Below are positions 1 to 8,550 of a stretch of DNA of 64,000 bases, piece by piece (within the stretch, counting starts at the first letter, position 1; each line of letters opens with the position of its first letter). The position numbers and the translations under genes were made by a program. Source of the stretch: Bradyrhizobium guangzhouense (GTDB lineage Bacteria; Pseudomonadota; Alphaproteobacteria; Rhizobiales; Xanthobacteraceae); the NCBI RefSeq assembly GCF_004114955.1, contig NZ_CP030053.1, positions 6,736,001 to 6,800,000 on the forward strand, read 5' to 3'. The notes below the pieces were generated by a model. The model made no database searches and was not told the DNA's origin. It saw nothing but the letters and a program-made list of their open reading frames with translations.

Positions 1-1942
1 AGTTGATGGTGCCGGTACCGGTGCCGGTTGAATCGAGGCCGCTCGCGATCGCAACCGACATGGCGTTCTGGAACGCGGCAAGCGGGCCCGGCGGCACGGT
101 GGTGCCATCAGGCAGGCTCGCACCGGTCAACGCCACCGATACGGTGTGGGTGTCGGTGAGGTCGACATCCGTGAACGTGAGCGTGCCAGTGGTCGGAACG
201 TTGGTGGTGAGCGGCCCGCCCGGCACGCTGGTGCCGCCGGAGAAGGTGATGGTCGGCACGCTGGTCGTGATCACCGGCTTGTCGTTGCTGCCGGTGATCG
301 TGATGGTGATCGGGATCTGCCTGATTTCGGGTTGGACCGAGAAATTGTTGTTGACGCTGACGATGTAGGTCAGCGTCAGCGTTTCGCCGTCGGCGAGGAA
401 GTCGAAGGCGTGGTCGGCGATCGAGTAGGTCAGGGTCGCAGAACCGTTGTTGTTGTTGCCGCCGTCGGCAACCACGGCAATCCTGATCTGCGTCGCGGCA
501 ATATCCTGCTTCTGCAGAGCGGTGAGCGAGGGGGTGACGTCGTGATGCCCCGAGTCGGTATAGGTGAATTTCGACGGATCGACGTCCACCGACACCGTCG
601 GCCGATCGCCCAGGTTCTGGTCGAGGAAGTTGATCTTGAAGATGATGATATCGGCAGGCACGGCATCGCCGGTGACGTCGGCGCGGTCGCCGGTCGCGTG
701 CGCGTGCTCAGGCATGACGAACGCGGTCACCACATTGCCGTTGGCGTCGAGGACGCTCGCGAAGGGCGCGCCGGGAATGCGGTCGACTCCCTTGTCCGAT
801 CCGCCCTGCGCCAAATTGCCGCCGGTGCTGACGGTATTGACGAAGGTCGCGGTTGCGGTGGCACCGGTGTCCGTCTTGATCAGGACAATGTCGCCGTTCT
901 GCGTGATCGAGTCGGTAGAGTTGTTGGTGAGCTTGGTGTTGGTGTTGTTGTCGGTGAACTTCAGCGTGAACACGTCATTGATCAGCTTCTGCACGTCAGG
1001 CGACAACAGCGCATTGGTGACCGAGACGTTGCCGCCGCTGATCTGGATCATCTGGCCGGCCTGGTTGACCGTCGCGATCGGCAGCAGCGTCAGCTTGTCG
1101 AACAGGATGTAGGAGCCGGTGGTGCCGTTCGGCTCGACCAGCACCTGGAAGTTCGCCTGCGGCTGCGGATCACCGCCGCCGGCGGGGACGACGAAATTGA
1201 TCTCGGTCAGCACCGCCGTACCGCGGATGCCCATGGTCGCGACCGGCGTGTCGATCTTCATGTCGCCGTGCTTGGCGGTCTCGCCGGCGACGAAGGTGAT
1301 GGTGCCCGCGACCAGGCTGAGCAGCGAGGAATTGTTCGACCCATTGGGGTCGTAGACCATCTCGTTCAGCACCATCCGCGCGTTGGAGGACAGGCCGAAC
1401 ACGGTGCCATCGATGAAGGTGATGCCGAGCGTCGAATCCGAGCCGGTCGAGACCACGTCGCCCTTCTCGACGTTGTCGCCGTTGTTGAGGATCACCGAGA
1501 CGCCGTTGCGGACCACGGTCGCGCTGCCGGTCAGCTTGGTGACGTGGCCGATGACCTGAGCCACTGCGGCGCCGGGCGCGGCCTGCGCGACCTGGACGTA
1601 ACCGGTGAGCGCACTGACAATGTCACCGGTGAGATGAGCGCCATCGGGCGAGGCGATCGCCGCGCGCTTGTCGCCCCTGAAATAATCGTGAACGACGAAG
1701 TCGTGGCCGTCGCGCGAGAGCACGAGATCGAGTCCGGCGCGCTTGAAGTCGCCGTGGAAGATCAGATTGGGGTCGGCGATGACGACCGCGCCGTCAGGCA
1801 CGTGGCCATGTGCCGTTGCAGTAAAAGACTTGGCGGTAAACGAATCGACGTGATCAGAGGCGGACGAACGAAAGCCTTGGCCATCCAAAAAGCCCTGGCC
1901 ATCCGAGGTGAGCGCGGCGTCAAATTTGCCAGCGTAATTCAA
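1..1942 (-). CDS. FecR-domain / VCBS-repeat adhesin, N-terminal part (runs off left edge)
   Basis: An uninterrupted minus-strand frame enters from the left edge and gives about 647 residues. From the proposed start it reads MNYAGKFDAALTSDGQG. A FecR-like domain lies at about residues 128-245, including GDVVSTGSDSTLGITFIDGT and TPVATMGIRGT. Asn/Thr/Asp-rich sequence with VCBS-type blocks follows (FLADGETLTLTYIV, ITITITGSNDKPVI), typical of giant calcium-binding surface adhesins exported by type I secretion. The start is uncertain: an in-frame TAG lies just upstream, no ATG is available, and TTG at 1942 is the best choice although it lacks a clear ribosome site. The C-terminal secretion signal is outside the window. 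A LapG-like protease gene lies divergently to the right. Confidence 0.85.
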   Translation of the reverse strand, partial: MNYAGKFDAALTSDGQGFLDGQGFRSSASDHVDSFTAKSFTATAHGHVPDGAVVIADPNLIFHGDFKRAGLDLVLSRDGHDFVVHDYFRGDKRAAIASPDGAHLTGDIVSALTGYVQVAQAAPGAAVAQVIGHVTKLTGSATVVRNGVSVILNNGDNVEKGDVVSTGSDSTLGITFIDGTVFGLSSNARMVLNEMVYDPNGSNNSSLLSLVAGTITFVAGETAKHGDMKIDTPVATMGIRGTAVLTEINFVVPAGGGDPQPQANFQVLVEPNGTTGSYILFDKLTLLPIATVNQAGQMIQISGGNVSVTNALLSPDVQKLINDVFTLKFTDNNTNTKLTNNSTDSITQNGDIVLIKTDTGATATATFVNTVSTGGNLAQGGSDKGVDRIPGAPFASVLDANGNVVTAFVMPEHAHATGDRADVTGDAVPADIIIFKINFLDQNLGDRPTVSVDVDPSKFTYTDSGHHDVTPSLTALQKQDIAATQIRIAVVADGGNNNNGSATLTYSIADHAFDFLADGETLTLTYIVSVNNNFSVQPEIRQIPITITITGSNDKPVITTSVPTITFSGGTSVPGGPLTTNVPTTGTLTFTDVDLTDTHTVSVALTGASLPDGTTVPPGPLAAFQNAMSVAIASGLDSTGTGTGTIN

Positions 1943-2558
1943 CCGGGCACCGTGAAAAGGGTTAAAATCTAAGTAAGTATCGACCGCCTAAGCTTGCATA
2001 GCATTACCAAGTCCTTAGCGAAACCATCTATTGCTTGTGTGATTTCGTATCACTTGGCGGCGGAAGCCTATGCCTACGGCGACATCAAAAGATAAACCGA
2101 AGTAAATCTTGCAGAGATTTCAGGTAAATCGTCGCTGGCTCAAGTCTATATTCCACTAGATTATGCTTTCCAAGGTATTAACCATTTGGCGGATACTTGC
2201 GTCATCTTTTCTTCGTAGTACCCCGCGCGATACTGCGGCAAATACGGAGCTAAATCTGTGACCCAACTAACAGAACCCGCAAAATAGCTGGTCATTAGCC
2301 ATAGAAGCAGAATCGGCCGCCCCACAACTTCCGACTGCAATTCAGTCGATTTCGCGGCGGCAAAGGCCCCGCTCCAGGCCCGTAAAATTTTACGCAGTCC
2401 GGGAAGGGCCGGTTGAGCCTGTCTCACGCTATTGAGCGCCCTGCCGAGCGCGTTAAGCAGAACAAAACGGCCCGTCTCGCACTATCTCCGCGAAAGCAAC
2501 AAGCCCGGCACGTTCAGGTCGAGGGGGACCAAAGCGAAGCCGGATAAGGGGATGTCAG
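1943..2558. other. Divergent intergenic stretch between adhesin and protease genes
   Basis: This stretch is more AT-rich than its surroundings and separates the left-going adhesin from the right-going LapG-like protease. It should hold the promoters of both. A short inverted repeat, GTGAT-N5-ATCAC, lies at 2039-2053, about 100 nt upstream of the adhesin start. A weak open frame at 2161-2427 is listed separately. No RNA gene or mobile element was recognised. Confidence 0.5.
2161..2427 (-). CDS. Hypothetical small protein (weak)
   Basis: This 88-codon minus-strand frame starts with GTG. The product has one possible hydrophobic segment (residues about 38-52, PILLLWLMTSYFAG) and a basic amphipathic N-terminus. 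Codon use is less GC-biased at third positions than in neighbouring genes and no clear ribosome-binding site precedes the start. I do not recognise a family. It could be a chance frame in the AT-rich intergenic region, or a remnant. Confidence 0.22.
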   Translation of the reverse strand: MRQAQPALPGLRKILRAWSGAFAAAKSTELQSEVVGRPILLLWLMTSYFAGSVSWVTDLAPYLPQYRAGYYEEKMTQVSAKWLIPWKA

Positions 2559-3305
2559 ATGGAGACCGCTGCTCGCTCGCGCGCCTGGCGCGCTATCCTT
2601 GTGCTGTGCGGAGTGATCCTGCTCGGATCCGCCGCCGATCTTCGCGCCGCCAATTTGCTGTCGCCGGGCGCCGGCGTGCTGATACGCAAATCTGCCGAGC
2701 CCTTCGGCGTGTTCGCCTTCGCGATTTCCAGCGGAGGGATGCGGCAGAAATGGCTGGGATTGAAGGAAAAATTCGACGACGACATGGTGCAGCTGGCGCT
2801 GTGCGACGGCGACCGCGACAATTGCGCCTCGCCCGCGGCCTTGAGGCTGCTCGCCATCGTCGACGAGGCCCGCAGCCGCGACGGCCGCGCGCGGCTCGGC
2901 GAGACCAATCGCGCCATCAACCTCGCCATCCGCGCCGAAAGTGACGGCGCCGTCGACATCTGGAGCTCGCCGCTCGAGACCTTCCAGCGCGGCGCCGGCG
3001 ATTGCGAGGATTACGCCATCGCCAAGCTGGCCGCATTGCGGCTTGCCGGCGTCGCCGCCGAGGACCTTCGCCTCGTGGTGGTGCGTGACATCAGGAGCGG
3101 CGAAGGGCATGCAATTGCCTCCGCAAGGCTCGACGGCCACTGGCTGATGCTGGACAACCGCCGCATGGCGATGGTCGAGGATGACGAGGCGCGCAACTAC
3201 CAGCCGCTATTCGTGCTCTACCAGTCCGCCGTGCTGAGATATGTCGGCGAACCCGTGCGGCTGGCGGGCATCGACAGCCAGCGCGTGTCGACCGAGGCGC
3301 ATTGA
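2559..3305 (+). CDS. LapG-like transglutaminase-like cysteine protease (peptidase C93 family)
   Basis: This 248-residue protein has an N-terminal hydrophobic export signal (about residues 10-30), so it is likely periplasmic. It carries the Cys-His-Asp triad of the bacterial transglutaminase-like cysteine proteinase family: Cys149 in GAGDCEDYA, His184 in GEGHAIAS and Asp199 in LMLDNRR. Pseudomonas LapG, of the same family, cleaves the N-terminal retention region of the adhesin LapA and so releases the adhesin from the outer membrane. The divergent neighbour is a giant adhesin, which fits that role, but the substrate is inferred. The ATG at 2559 follows a good AAGGGG ribosome site. No LapD-like regulator is visible in the window. 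Confidence 0.85.
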   Translation: METAARSRAWRAILVLCGVILLGSAADLRAANLLSPGAGVLIRKSAEPFGVFAFAISSGGMRQKWLGLKEKFDDDMVQLALCDGDRDNCASPAALRLLAIVDEARSRDGRARLGETNRAINLAIRAESDGAVDIWSSPLETFQRGAGDCEDYAIAKLAALRLAGVAAEDLRLVVVRDIRSGEGHAIASARLDGHWLMLDNRRMAMVEDDEARNYQPLFVLYQSAVLRYVGEPVRLAGIDSQRVSTEAH

Positions 3306-3409
3306 TCCATCCGGCCAGGGCCCTTCACGTAGGCCGCCCCGCCGCACCCCATTCCGTCAGGCGGCCTGGAACTGCTAGCATGGTGCCAACCATGCTGGGG
3401 ATTTCTGGA

Positions 3410-4534
3410 ATGCGGTTCATCGCGTTGACTGTGCTTGCGCTGCTGGCGTTGCCTGCGGCGCCAGCTTTGGCCCAAACCGGCGCGTCCGCTCCCTCCATCG
3501 CCGACAAATTGCCCCTGTTCGCCAGGAACAATTGCCAGCAGATCAGGGATCCCGGCAATCAATTGTTCTGCGGCGATGCCGAGCTCTCGGCCGCCGCCGA
3601 GAAGCTCTCGACCGCGGTGGAGGCGCGGCTCGCCCGCCTGCCCGATCGCCTGCCCGCGATCGAGGAGAACGCGATCTGGATCCGCCAGCGCAACCTCGGC
3701 TGCGGGATCGTCGGCCAGACCGCGGTGCGCGATGACGAATTCGAACGCGTCAAGGCCTGCCTGCTCAAGGTCACCGAGGATCGCGCGGCGATCGTGCGGG
3801 ATCCGGATTTCGACTGCCTCGCGGCCAACACCGCGGCCGGCGCGCTGATCTGCGCGGACCCGTCGCTGGCGCTCACCGAGACCGAGCTCAACAGCCAGGT
3901 GCTCGCACTGATCGGCAGACTGGACCCGACCGCGGCGCGCTTTGCCTTCGCGGAATACGGCCGCTGGACGCGCGAGCGCGACCGCAAGTGCAATCTGGTC
4001 GGCAAGGAGAACGTGCCGCTCGAGGAGCTCGGCTCGGCGGAAGATTGCCTTGCCGACTATCTCAAGCACAAGACCGACGAGATCGCCGCCGCCAAAGGCG
4101 ACCCGAAGAAGGTGTTCGGCCGGCAGGTCGCAGCCAAGGAGCCCGACACCGATGCCATCGACTTCTGCGCCGCGCGCATCCACGCGGCCAATTCATGCCG
4201 CAATTTCCTTCGCATCAACCGCGTCTACGCGCTCGACAGCCAGGTGAATGACGGGGAGGCGCAGGTCACCGGCGAGATCGAGATGGTCGTGCTGGCGCCC
4301 TTCACCACCTGCAGCAGGGTCGCGTCCGCCTGTACCGGCACCTGCTGGGACGCCAGCACCGGCCGCCCGCAACCCGGGGCCACCAACAGGGAGCGCTCCG
4401 CTGCCGCTTTCAATGTCACGCGCCGCCTGCGGATCCAGCGCACCTTCGCGTTCGTGAAGGCAGCCGACGGCTGGCGTTGCCGCGAAGACGAGCTGGCACC
4501 GGTGAATTCGGGCACCGCGGGCGGGGGATCGTAG
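3410..4534 (+). CDS. Secreted protein with two LprI/DUF1311-like domains
   Basis: The product is about 374 residues and begins with a classic signal peptide, MRFIALTVLALLALPAAPALAQ. Two consecutive Cys-containing helical segments resemble the lysozyme-inhibitor LprI (DUF1311) domain, each with paired cysteines around a WxRxRxxxC core: WIRQRNLGC near residue 85 and WTRERDRKC near residue 190. A C-terminal domain follows with further cysteines and a basic patch. LprI-type proteins are periplasmic or surface lysozyme inhibitors; activity here is inferred. The start at 3410 is preferred because GGGG lies 5' of it and the signal peptide begins there; ATG 3392 is an alternative. It follows the protease gene closely and may be co-transcribed. 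Confidence 0.7.
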   Translation: MRFIALTVLALLALPAAPALAQTGASAPSIADKLPLFARNNCQQIRDPGNQLFCGDAELSAAAEKLSTAVEARLARLPDRLPAIEENAIWIRQRNLGCGIVGQTAVRDDEFERVKACLLKVTEDRAAIVRDPDFDCLAANTAAGALICADPSLALTETELNSQVLALIGRLDPTAARFAFAEYGRWTRERDRKCNLVGKENVPLEELGSAEDCLADYLKHKTDEIAAAKGDPKKVFGRQVAAKEPDTDAIDFCAARIHAANSCRNFLRINRVYALDSQVNDGEAQVTGEIEMVVLAPFTTCSRVASACTGTCWDASTGRPQPGATNRERSAAAFNVTRRLRIQRTFAFVKAADGWRCREDELAPVNSGTAGGGS

Positions 4535-4674
4535 GCGCTCTTTACGGATCGCTGCCGCGCTCCCATTTGCAGGTGACGCTGCAAGCGACCGCATTTGCGG
4601 CAGCGCGATTCACGGGGCCGAAACATGTTCGGGTCATGGTCGCGACCGATGCAGAACCTGTTGGTGTGGCCGTC

Positions 4675-5424
4675 ATGAAGCCGGACAGCTCGGCGCTCGA
4701 AGTCCGAGGGTTAACGAAGCGTTTTGACCGCCTGGCGGTCGATAGCCTCGATCTCACCATTCATGCCGGCGAATTCTATGCGCTGGTCGGCCCCAATGGC
4801 GCGGGCAAGACCACCACGCTGCGCATGGTTGCGGGCCTGCTCAGGCCCGATGACGGCGGCGTCTCGATCTTCGGCATCGACGCGCTCGCCCATCCCGTCG
4901 CGGCCAAGCAGGTGATGGCATGGGTCTCGGACGAGCCGATGATCTATGACAAGCTCACCCCGCTCGAATATCTCGAATTCGTCGCCGGCCTCTGGGGCAT
5001 TGCGCCCTCGGTCTCGAAGCCGGTCGCCGAGGAGCTGGTGAGCTCGCTTGGGCTCGCGCCGCACCGGCACGAGCGCTGCGAGGGTTTCTCCAAGGGCATG
5101 CGCCAGAAGGTGGCGCTCGCCGGCGCGCTGGTGCACGATCCCCGCCTCATCATTCTCGACGAGCCGCTCACAGGCCTCGACGCCGTCTCGGCCCGCCATG
5201 TGAAGGGACTGCTCGGGGAGCGCGTCCGTGCCGGCTGCACCGTGATCATGACGACGCATATTCTCGAGGTCGCCGAACGCATGGCCGATCGCATCGGCGT
5301 GATCGCCGCGGGCCGCCTCGTCGCCGAGGGCACGCTGACCGAACTGCGTCAACAGAACGGCCATGCCGACACCAGCCTGGAAGATCTCTTCATCGCGCTG
5401 GTGACGCTCCAGGACGCCGCATGA
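4675..5424 (+). CDS. ABC transporter ATP-binding protein (ABC-2 exporter type)
   Basis: This ATPase of about 249 residues has Walker A GPNGAGKTT, a QKVALAGAL stretch after the GFSKGMRQK signature region (a variant LSGGQ), Walker B LIILDEPLTGLD and a switch histidine in MTTHILEVAE. The arrangement is that of ABC-2 exporters for drugs, polysaccharides or bacteriocin-like substrates. Its stop overlaps the start of the permease gene by four bases (ATGA), indicating translational coupling. ATG 4675 gives a conventional N-terminus (SALEVRGLTKRF); ATG 4636 would add 13 residues. The substrate cannot be told from sequence. Confidence 0.9.
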   Translation: MKPDSSALEVRGLTKRFDRLAVDSLDLTIHAGEFYALVGPNGAGKTTTLRMVAGLLRPDDGGVSIFGIDALAHPVAAKQVMAWVSDEPMIYDKLTPLEYLEFVAGLWGIAPSVSKPVAEELVSSLGLAPHRHERCEGFSKGMRQKVALAGALVHDPRLIILDEPLTGLDAVSARHVKGLLGERVRAGCTVIMTTHILEVAERMADRIGVIAAGRLVAEGTLTELRQQNGHADTSLEDLFIALVTLQDAA

Positions 5425-6947
5425 GCTCGGCGACCGCGCTGTCCTGGTTTGCCCGTCACGAGCTCCGCCTCGCCTGGCGCGAATGGTTCGCCATGATGAC
5501 CGGCGGCCGGCGCCGGCGCGCCCGTGCCGCGGTGATTGGCCTCCTGTTCTTCGCCGCACTGCTGCATGTGCCGGCCTGGGCCGTGATCGGCCGCTTCGCC
5601 AATCTGCAGCTGCCGCTCGACAAATCCTCGCTGATCGTGATCTCGGCGACGATCCTCCTCGCCTGGACCTTGATGCTGTCGCAGGCGATCGAAGCGGTGA
5701 CGCGGGTGTTCTACGCGCGTGCCGATCTCGATCTCATCATGTCCTCGCCGGCAACGCTCGCCAATCTGTTCTCGGTGCGCATCGCCGCGATCGCGCTCAG
5801 CGTCACGATGATGGCGCTGCTGTTCTCGACGCCGTTCATCGACGTGCTGTTGATCGGCGGCGGCGTGCGCTGGCTTGCGGCCTTCGGCGTGGTCATCGCG
5901 ATGGGCCTGTCGGCGGCGGCAATCGCGATCGCGATCACCATCCTGCTGTTTCGCCTGATCGGCCCGGCGCGGACGCGCTTCGTGGCCCAGATCCTGGCTG
6001 CGATCATCGGCGCGGGTTTCGTGATCGCGCTCCAGGTCGCGGCGATCATCTCCTACGGCACGCTGTCGCGCTTCACCATCCTGACCTCGGGCACCCTCGC
6101 CGCGCACGCGCCCGACGTGGACAGCATCTGGTGGTGGCCGGCGCGGGCGACCATGGGCGACGTCGAGGCGCTGCTGCTGCTTCTCGCGCTGGGGCTGATG
6201 CTGCTCGGATGCGTGATGGCGATCTTCTCCGGCCGCTTCGCCGACACCGCGATCGACGCCGCCGCCTATGGCACATCCAGCCGCAAGCGCGCCAGGGAAC
6301 GGCCGTTCCGCGGCGGCTCGCGGCAGCAGGCGCTGCGGCGCAAGGAGTTCGTGCTGCTCTGCCGCGATCCCTGGCTGATCTCGCAGACCCTGATGCAGCT
6401 GCTCTATCTGGTGCCGCCGGCGCTGCTGCTCTGGCGCAGCTTCGGCGACAGCTCCGCGGCACTGACGCTGATCACGCCCGTGATCGTGATGGCTGCGGGT
6501 CAGCTCGCCGGCGGGCTCGCCTGGCTGACGATCTCGGGCGAGGACGCGCCTGATCTCGTCGCGACCGCACCGCTGACACCCGCGAGCGTCATCCGCGCCA
6601 AGATCGAGGTGGTGCTGATCGCGATCGCCGCCATCTTCAGCCCGCTGGTCGCGGCGCTGGTTTTCGCGTCGCCGTTCCAGGCTGCGATCACAGCCACCAT
6701 GATCATCGTCAGCGCGGCCTCGGCCACCGCGATCCAGCTCTGGTTCCGCGTCCAGGCCCGGCGCAGCCAGTTCCGCCGCCGCCAGACCTCGTCGCGGCTT
6801 GCGACCTTTGCCGAAGCCTTTTCCTCGATCGGCTGGGCCGCCACCGCCGCGCTGCTGCTCACGCTGCCGACCGCCGGCATCGTCAGCGGATTGATCACCG
6901 CGGGCCTTGTTGCCGGCACCTGGAAGTTCAGCCCAAGGCGGGAGTGA
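5421..6947 (+). CDS. ABC transporter permease
   Basis: This 508-residue integral membrane protein has about ten to twelve hydrophobic segments, for example GLLFFAALLHVPAWAVI near residue 40 and GLMLLGCVMAIF near residue 255. A basic cytoplasmic stretch lies around residues 280-310 (SSRKRARERPFRGGSR). It is encoded directly downstream of, and overlapping, the ATPase gene, so the two make one transporter. The length, with a tandem arrangement of membrane blocks, suggests a single polypeptide may supply both permease halves. I assign no substrate. Confidence 0.85.
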   Translation: MSSATALSWFARHELRLAWREWFAMMTGGRRRRARAAVIGLLFFAALLHVPAWAVIGRFANLQLPLDKSSLIVISATILLAWTLMLSQAIEAVTRVFYARADLDLIMSSPATLANLFSVRIAAIALSVTMMALLFSTPFIDVLLIGGGVRWLAAFGVVIAMGLSAAAIAIAITILLFRLIGPARTRFVAQILAAIIGAGFVIALQVAAIISYGTLSRFTILTSGTLAAHAPDVDSIWWWPARATMGDVEALLLLLALGLMLLGCVMAIFSGRFADTAIDAAAYGTSSRKRARERPFRGGSRQQALRRKEFVLLCRDPWLISQTLMQLLYLVPPALLLWRSFGDSSAALTLITPVIVMAAGQLAGGLAWLTISGEDAPDLVATAPLTPASVIRAKIEVVLIAIAAIFSPLVAALVFASPFQAAITATMIIVSAASATAIQLWFRVQARRSQFRRRQTSSRLATFAEAFSSIGWAATAALLLTLPTAGIVSGLITAGLVAGTWKFSPRRE

Positions 6948-7040
6948 CGGTGCGATATTGACGCGCTGTTGATCGCATCCTGTTGGCGACGCACTGGATT
7001 GCACGCTAGACTTTCCCTTGAAGTCATCGGGGACGGGATC

Positions 7041-7853
7041 ATGCGGCGATTGATTTCGGCGGCATTTGCGCTGTTGAGCGCTTGTCTCTCACCCGCCCTC
7101 GCCCAACAGCCATCACGCAGCGAATGTCTCGCAATGGCGAACGCCGCGCCCCGAGCCCTGCCCGTAGCCTTCCGGCAAACCGCGGCGGCGCCGGAAGTCG
7201 AGATCACCTATGCCGGCCACTCCACCTATTTCATCGACACGCCGGGCGGCGTGCGCATCGCGACCGACTACAGCGGCGCCTATCAGGTCGGCCGCCTGCC
7301 TGACGTCGTCACCATGAACCGGGCGCACAGCACGCACTATTCTCTCAATCCGGACAAGCGCATTCCGCACGTGCTGCATGGCTGGGGCGAGGACGGCAAG
7401 CCGGCGGCCATTTCGGAGCGCGTCGGCGACACCTTCATCCGCAACGTCACCACCGACATCCGCCGCTATTTCGGCGACGATTCCGGCACCGACATGATCC
7501 GCGACGGCAATTCGATCTTCATCTTCGAGGTCGCCGGTCTCTGCATCGGCCACCTCGGACATCTCCACCACAAGCTCGACGACAGCCACTTTGCCCAGAT
7601 CGGCCGGCTCGACATCGTGATGGTGCCGATCGACGGTACCTACACCATGTCGCTCGATGGCGTCTCGGAGATCACCAGGCGCCTGCGCGCCTCCGTGGTG
7701 TTGCCGATGCACCGCTTTGCGACCCCGCTCGACGAGTTCATGCAACGCATCGGCAACCAGTTCGAGATCGACCGCCGCACCGAGCGTTCCTTGCGGATCT
7801 CGCGGGACACGCTGCCGGCGACACCGACGGTGATCATCCTCGACGGGGTCTGA
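7041..7853 (+). CDS. Metallo-beta-lactamase-fold protein, UlaG-like, with degenerate metal motif
   Basis: This protein of about 270 residues has a signal sequence ending near AlaGln22. The fold is suggested by YAGHSTYFID (His60), IATDYSG, GHLGHLHHKL and VVLPMHRF, as in UlaG/COG2220 hydrolases. Where these enzymes normally carry HxHxDH, this one reads RAHSTH (residues 94-99): the first His is Arg and the Asp is Thr. It may bind metal differently or be a non-catalytic relative. ATG 7041 is chosen because GGGGACGGG lies just upstream and the signal peptide starts there. It follows the ABC permease by about 90 bases. Confidence 0.75.
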   Translation: MRRLISAAFALLSACLSPALAQQPSRSECLAMANAAPRALPVAFRQTAAAPEVEITYAGHSTYFIDTPGGVRIATDYSGAYQVGRLPDVVTMNRAHSTHYSLNPDKRIPHVLHGWGEDGKPAAISERVGDTFIRNVTTDIRRYFGDDSGTDMIRDGNSIFIFEVAGLCIGHLGHLHHKLDDSHFAQIGRLDIVMVPIDGTYTMSLDGVSEITRRLRASVVLPMHRFATPLDEFMQRIGNQFEIDRRTERSLRISRDTLPATPTVIILDGV

Positions 7854-7916
7854 CGCAATTTTCTCCAAGTCGGCGCCGGTCTGTTCGTGTTGATCTCCGC
7901 GCGACAGGAGATCGAC

Positions 7917-8438
7917 ATGACCGACTTTAAGAGATTGTTGCACGCGGACGGCCCCAACCCCGAGCACACGGCGGCGCTTCAACTCTACGGCCGCTTCGTC
8001 GGCGATTGGGACGCCGAGATCACCGCCCACGGCGCTGATGGAGCCAAGCACACCGCGCCCGGCGAGATCCATTTCGGCTGGGTGCTGGAGGGGCGCGCGA
8101 TTCAGGATGTCTGGATCATTCCCCGTCCCGCCGATGGCTCCGCCTTCCCGATAGCCGGCAATTGGTACGGCACGACGCTGCGGGTCTACGACCCCACCAT
8201 TTCCGCATGGCGGATTTCATGGGTCGATCCCGGACGCTGTGTGTTCCGCCAGCAGATCGGCCGTCCGCGCGGCGAAGACATCGTGCAGCAAGGTACGACC
8301 GAAGCCGGCGACCTCACGCGCTGGAGTTTCGTTGAGATCACGGCCGATTCCTTCCACTGGCTCGGCGAGATCAAGCCCGCGACAGCGACCGATTGGCGGC
8401 TGGTGGCCGATGTGAGGGCGACGCGGCGCAAGGGCTGA
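7917..8438 (+). CDS. Conserved hypothetical protein, DUF1579-like
   Basis: The product is a soluble protein of about 173 residues starting MTDFKRLLHADGP after a clear AGGAG ribosome site. It has a beta-rich, lipocalin-like look: YGRFVGDWDAEITAHG, IHFGWVLEGRAIQDVWIIPR, GTTLRVYDPTISAWRISWV, and a tryptophan-rich C-terminal half. Small proteins of this pattern in soil bacteria are usually annotated as DUF1579 or uncharacterised. I assign no function. It lies between the UlaG-like gene and an amidohydrolase gene, all on the same strand. Confidence 0.7.
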   Translation: MTDFKRLLHADGPNPEHTAALQLYGRFVGDWDAEITAHGADGAKHTAPGEIHFGWVLEGRAIQDVWIIPRPADGSAFPIAGNWYGTTLRVYDPTISAWRISWVDPGRCVFRQQIGRPRGEDIVQQGTTEAGDLTRWSFVEITADSFHWLGEIKPATATDWRLVADVRATRRKG

Positions 8439-8550
8439 CGAAACTTTCGCCGTGCGCGCGACGGAGGGCGCAGTTGCGCAAGGCGCGCTGCTGCGTGACG
8501 AGATCAGGTGCTAGGCTCCCGCCATAAAAAACCAGAGGGAGTGAGCGTCG

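Noticed and set aside
146..1972. 608-codon plus-strand frame at the left edge
   Set aside because: It is opposite the adhesin frame, which shows FecR and VCBS sequence. The plus-strand product has antisense-type composition.
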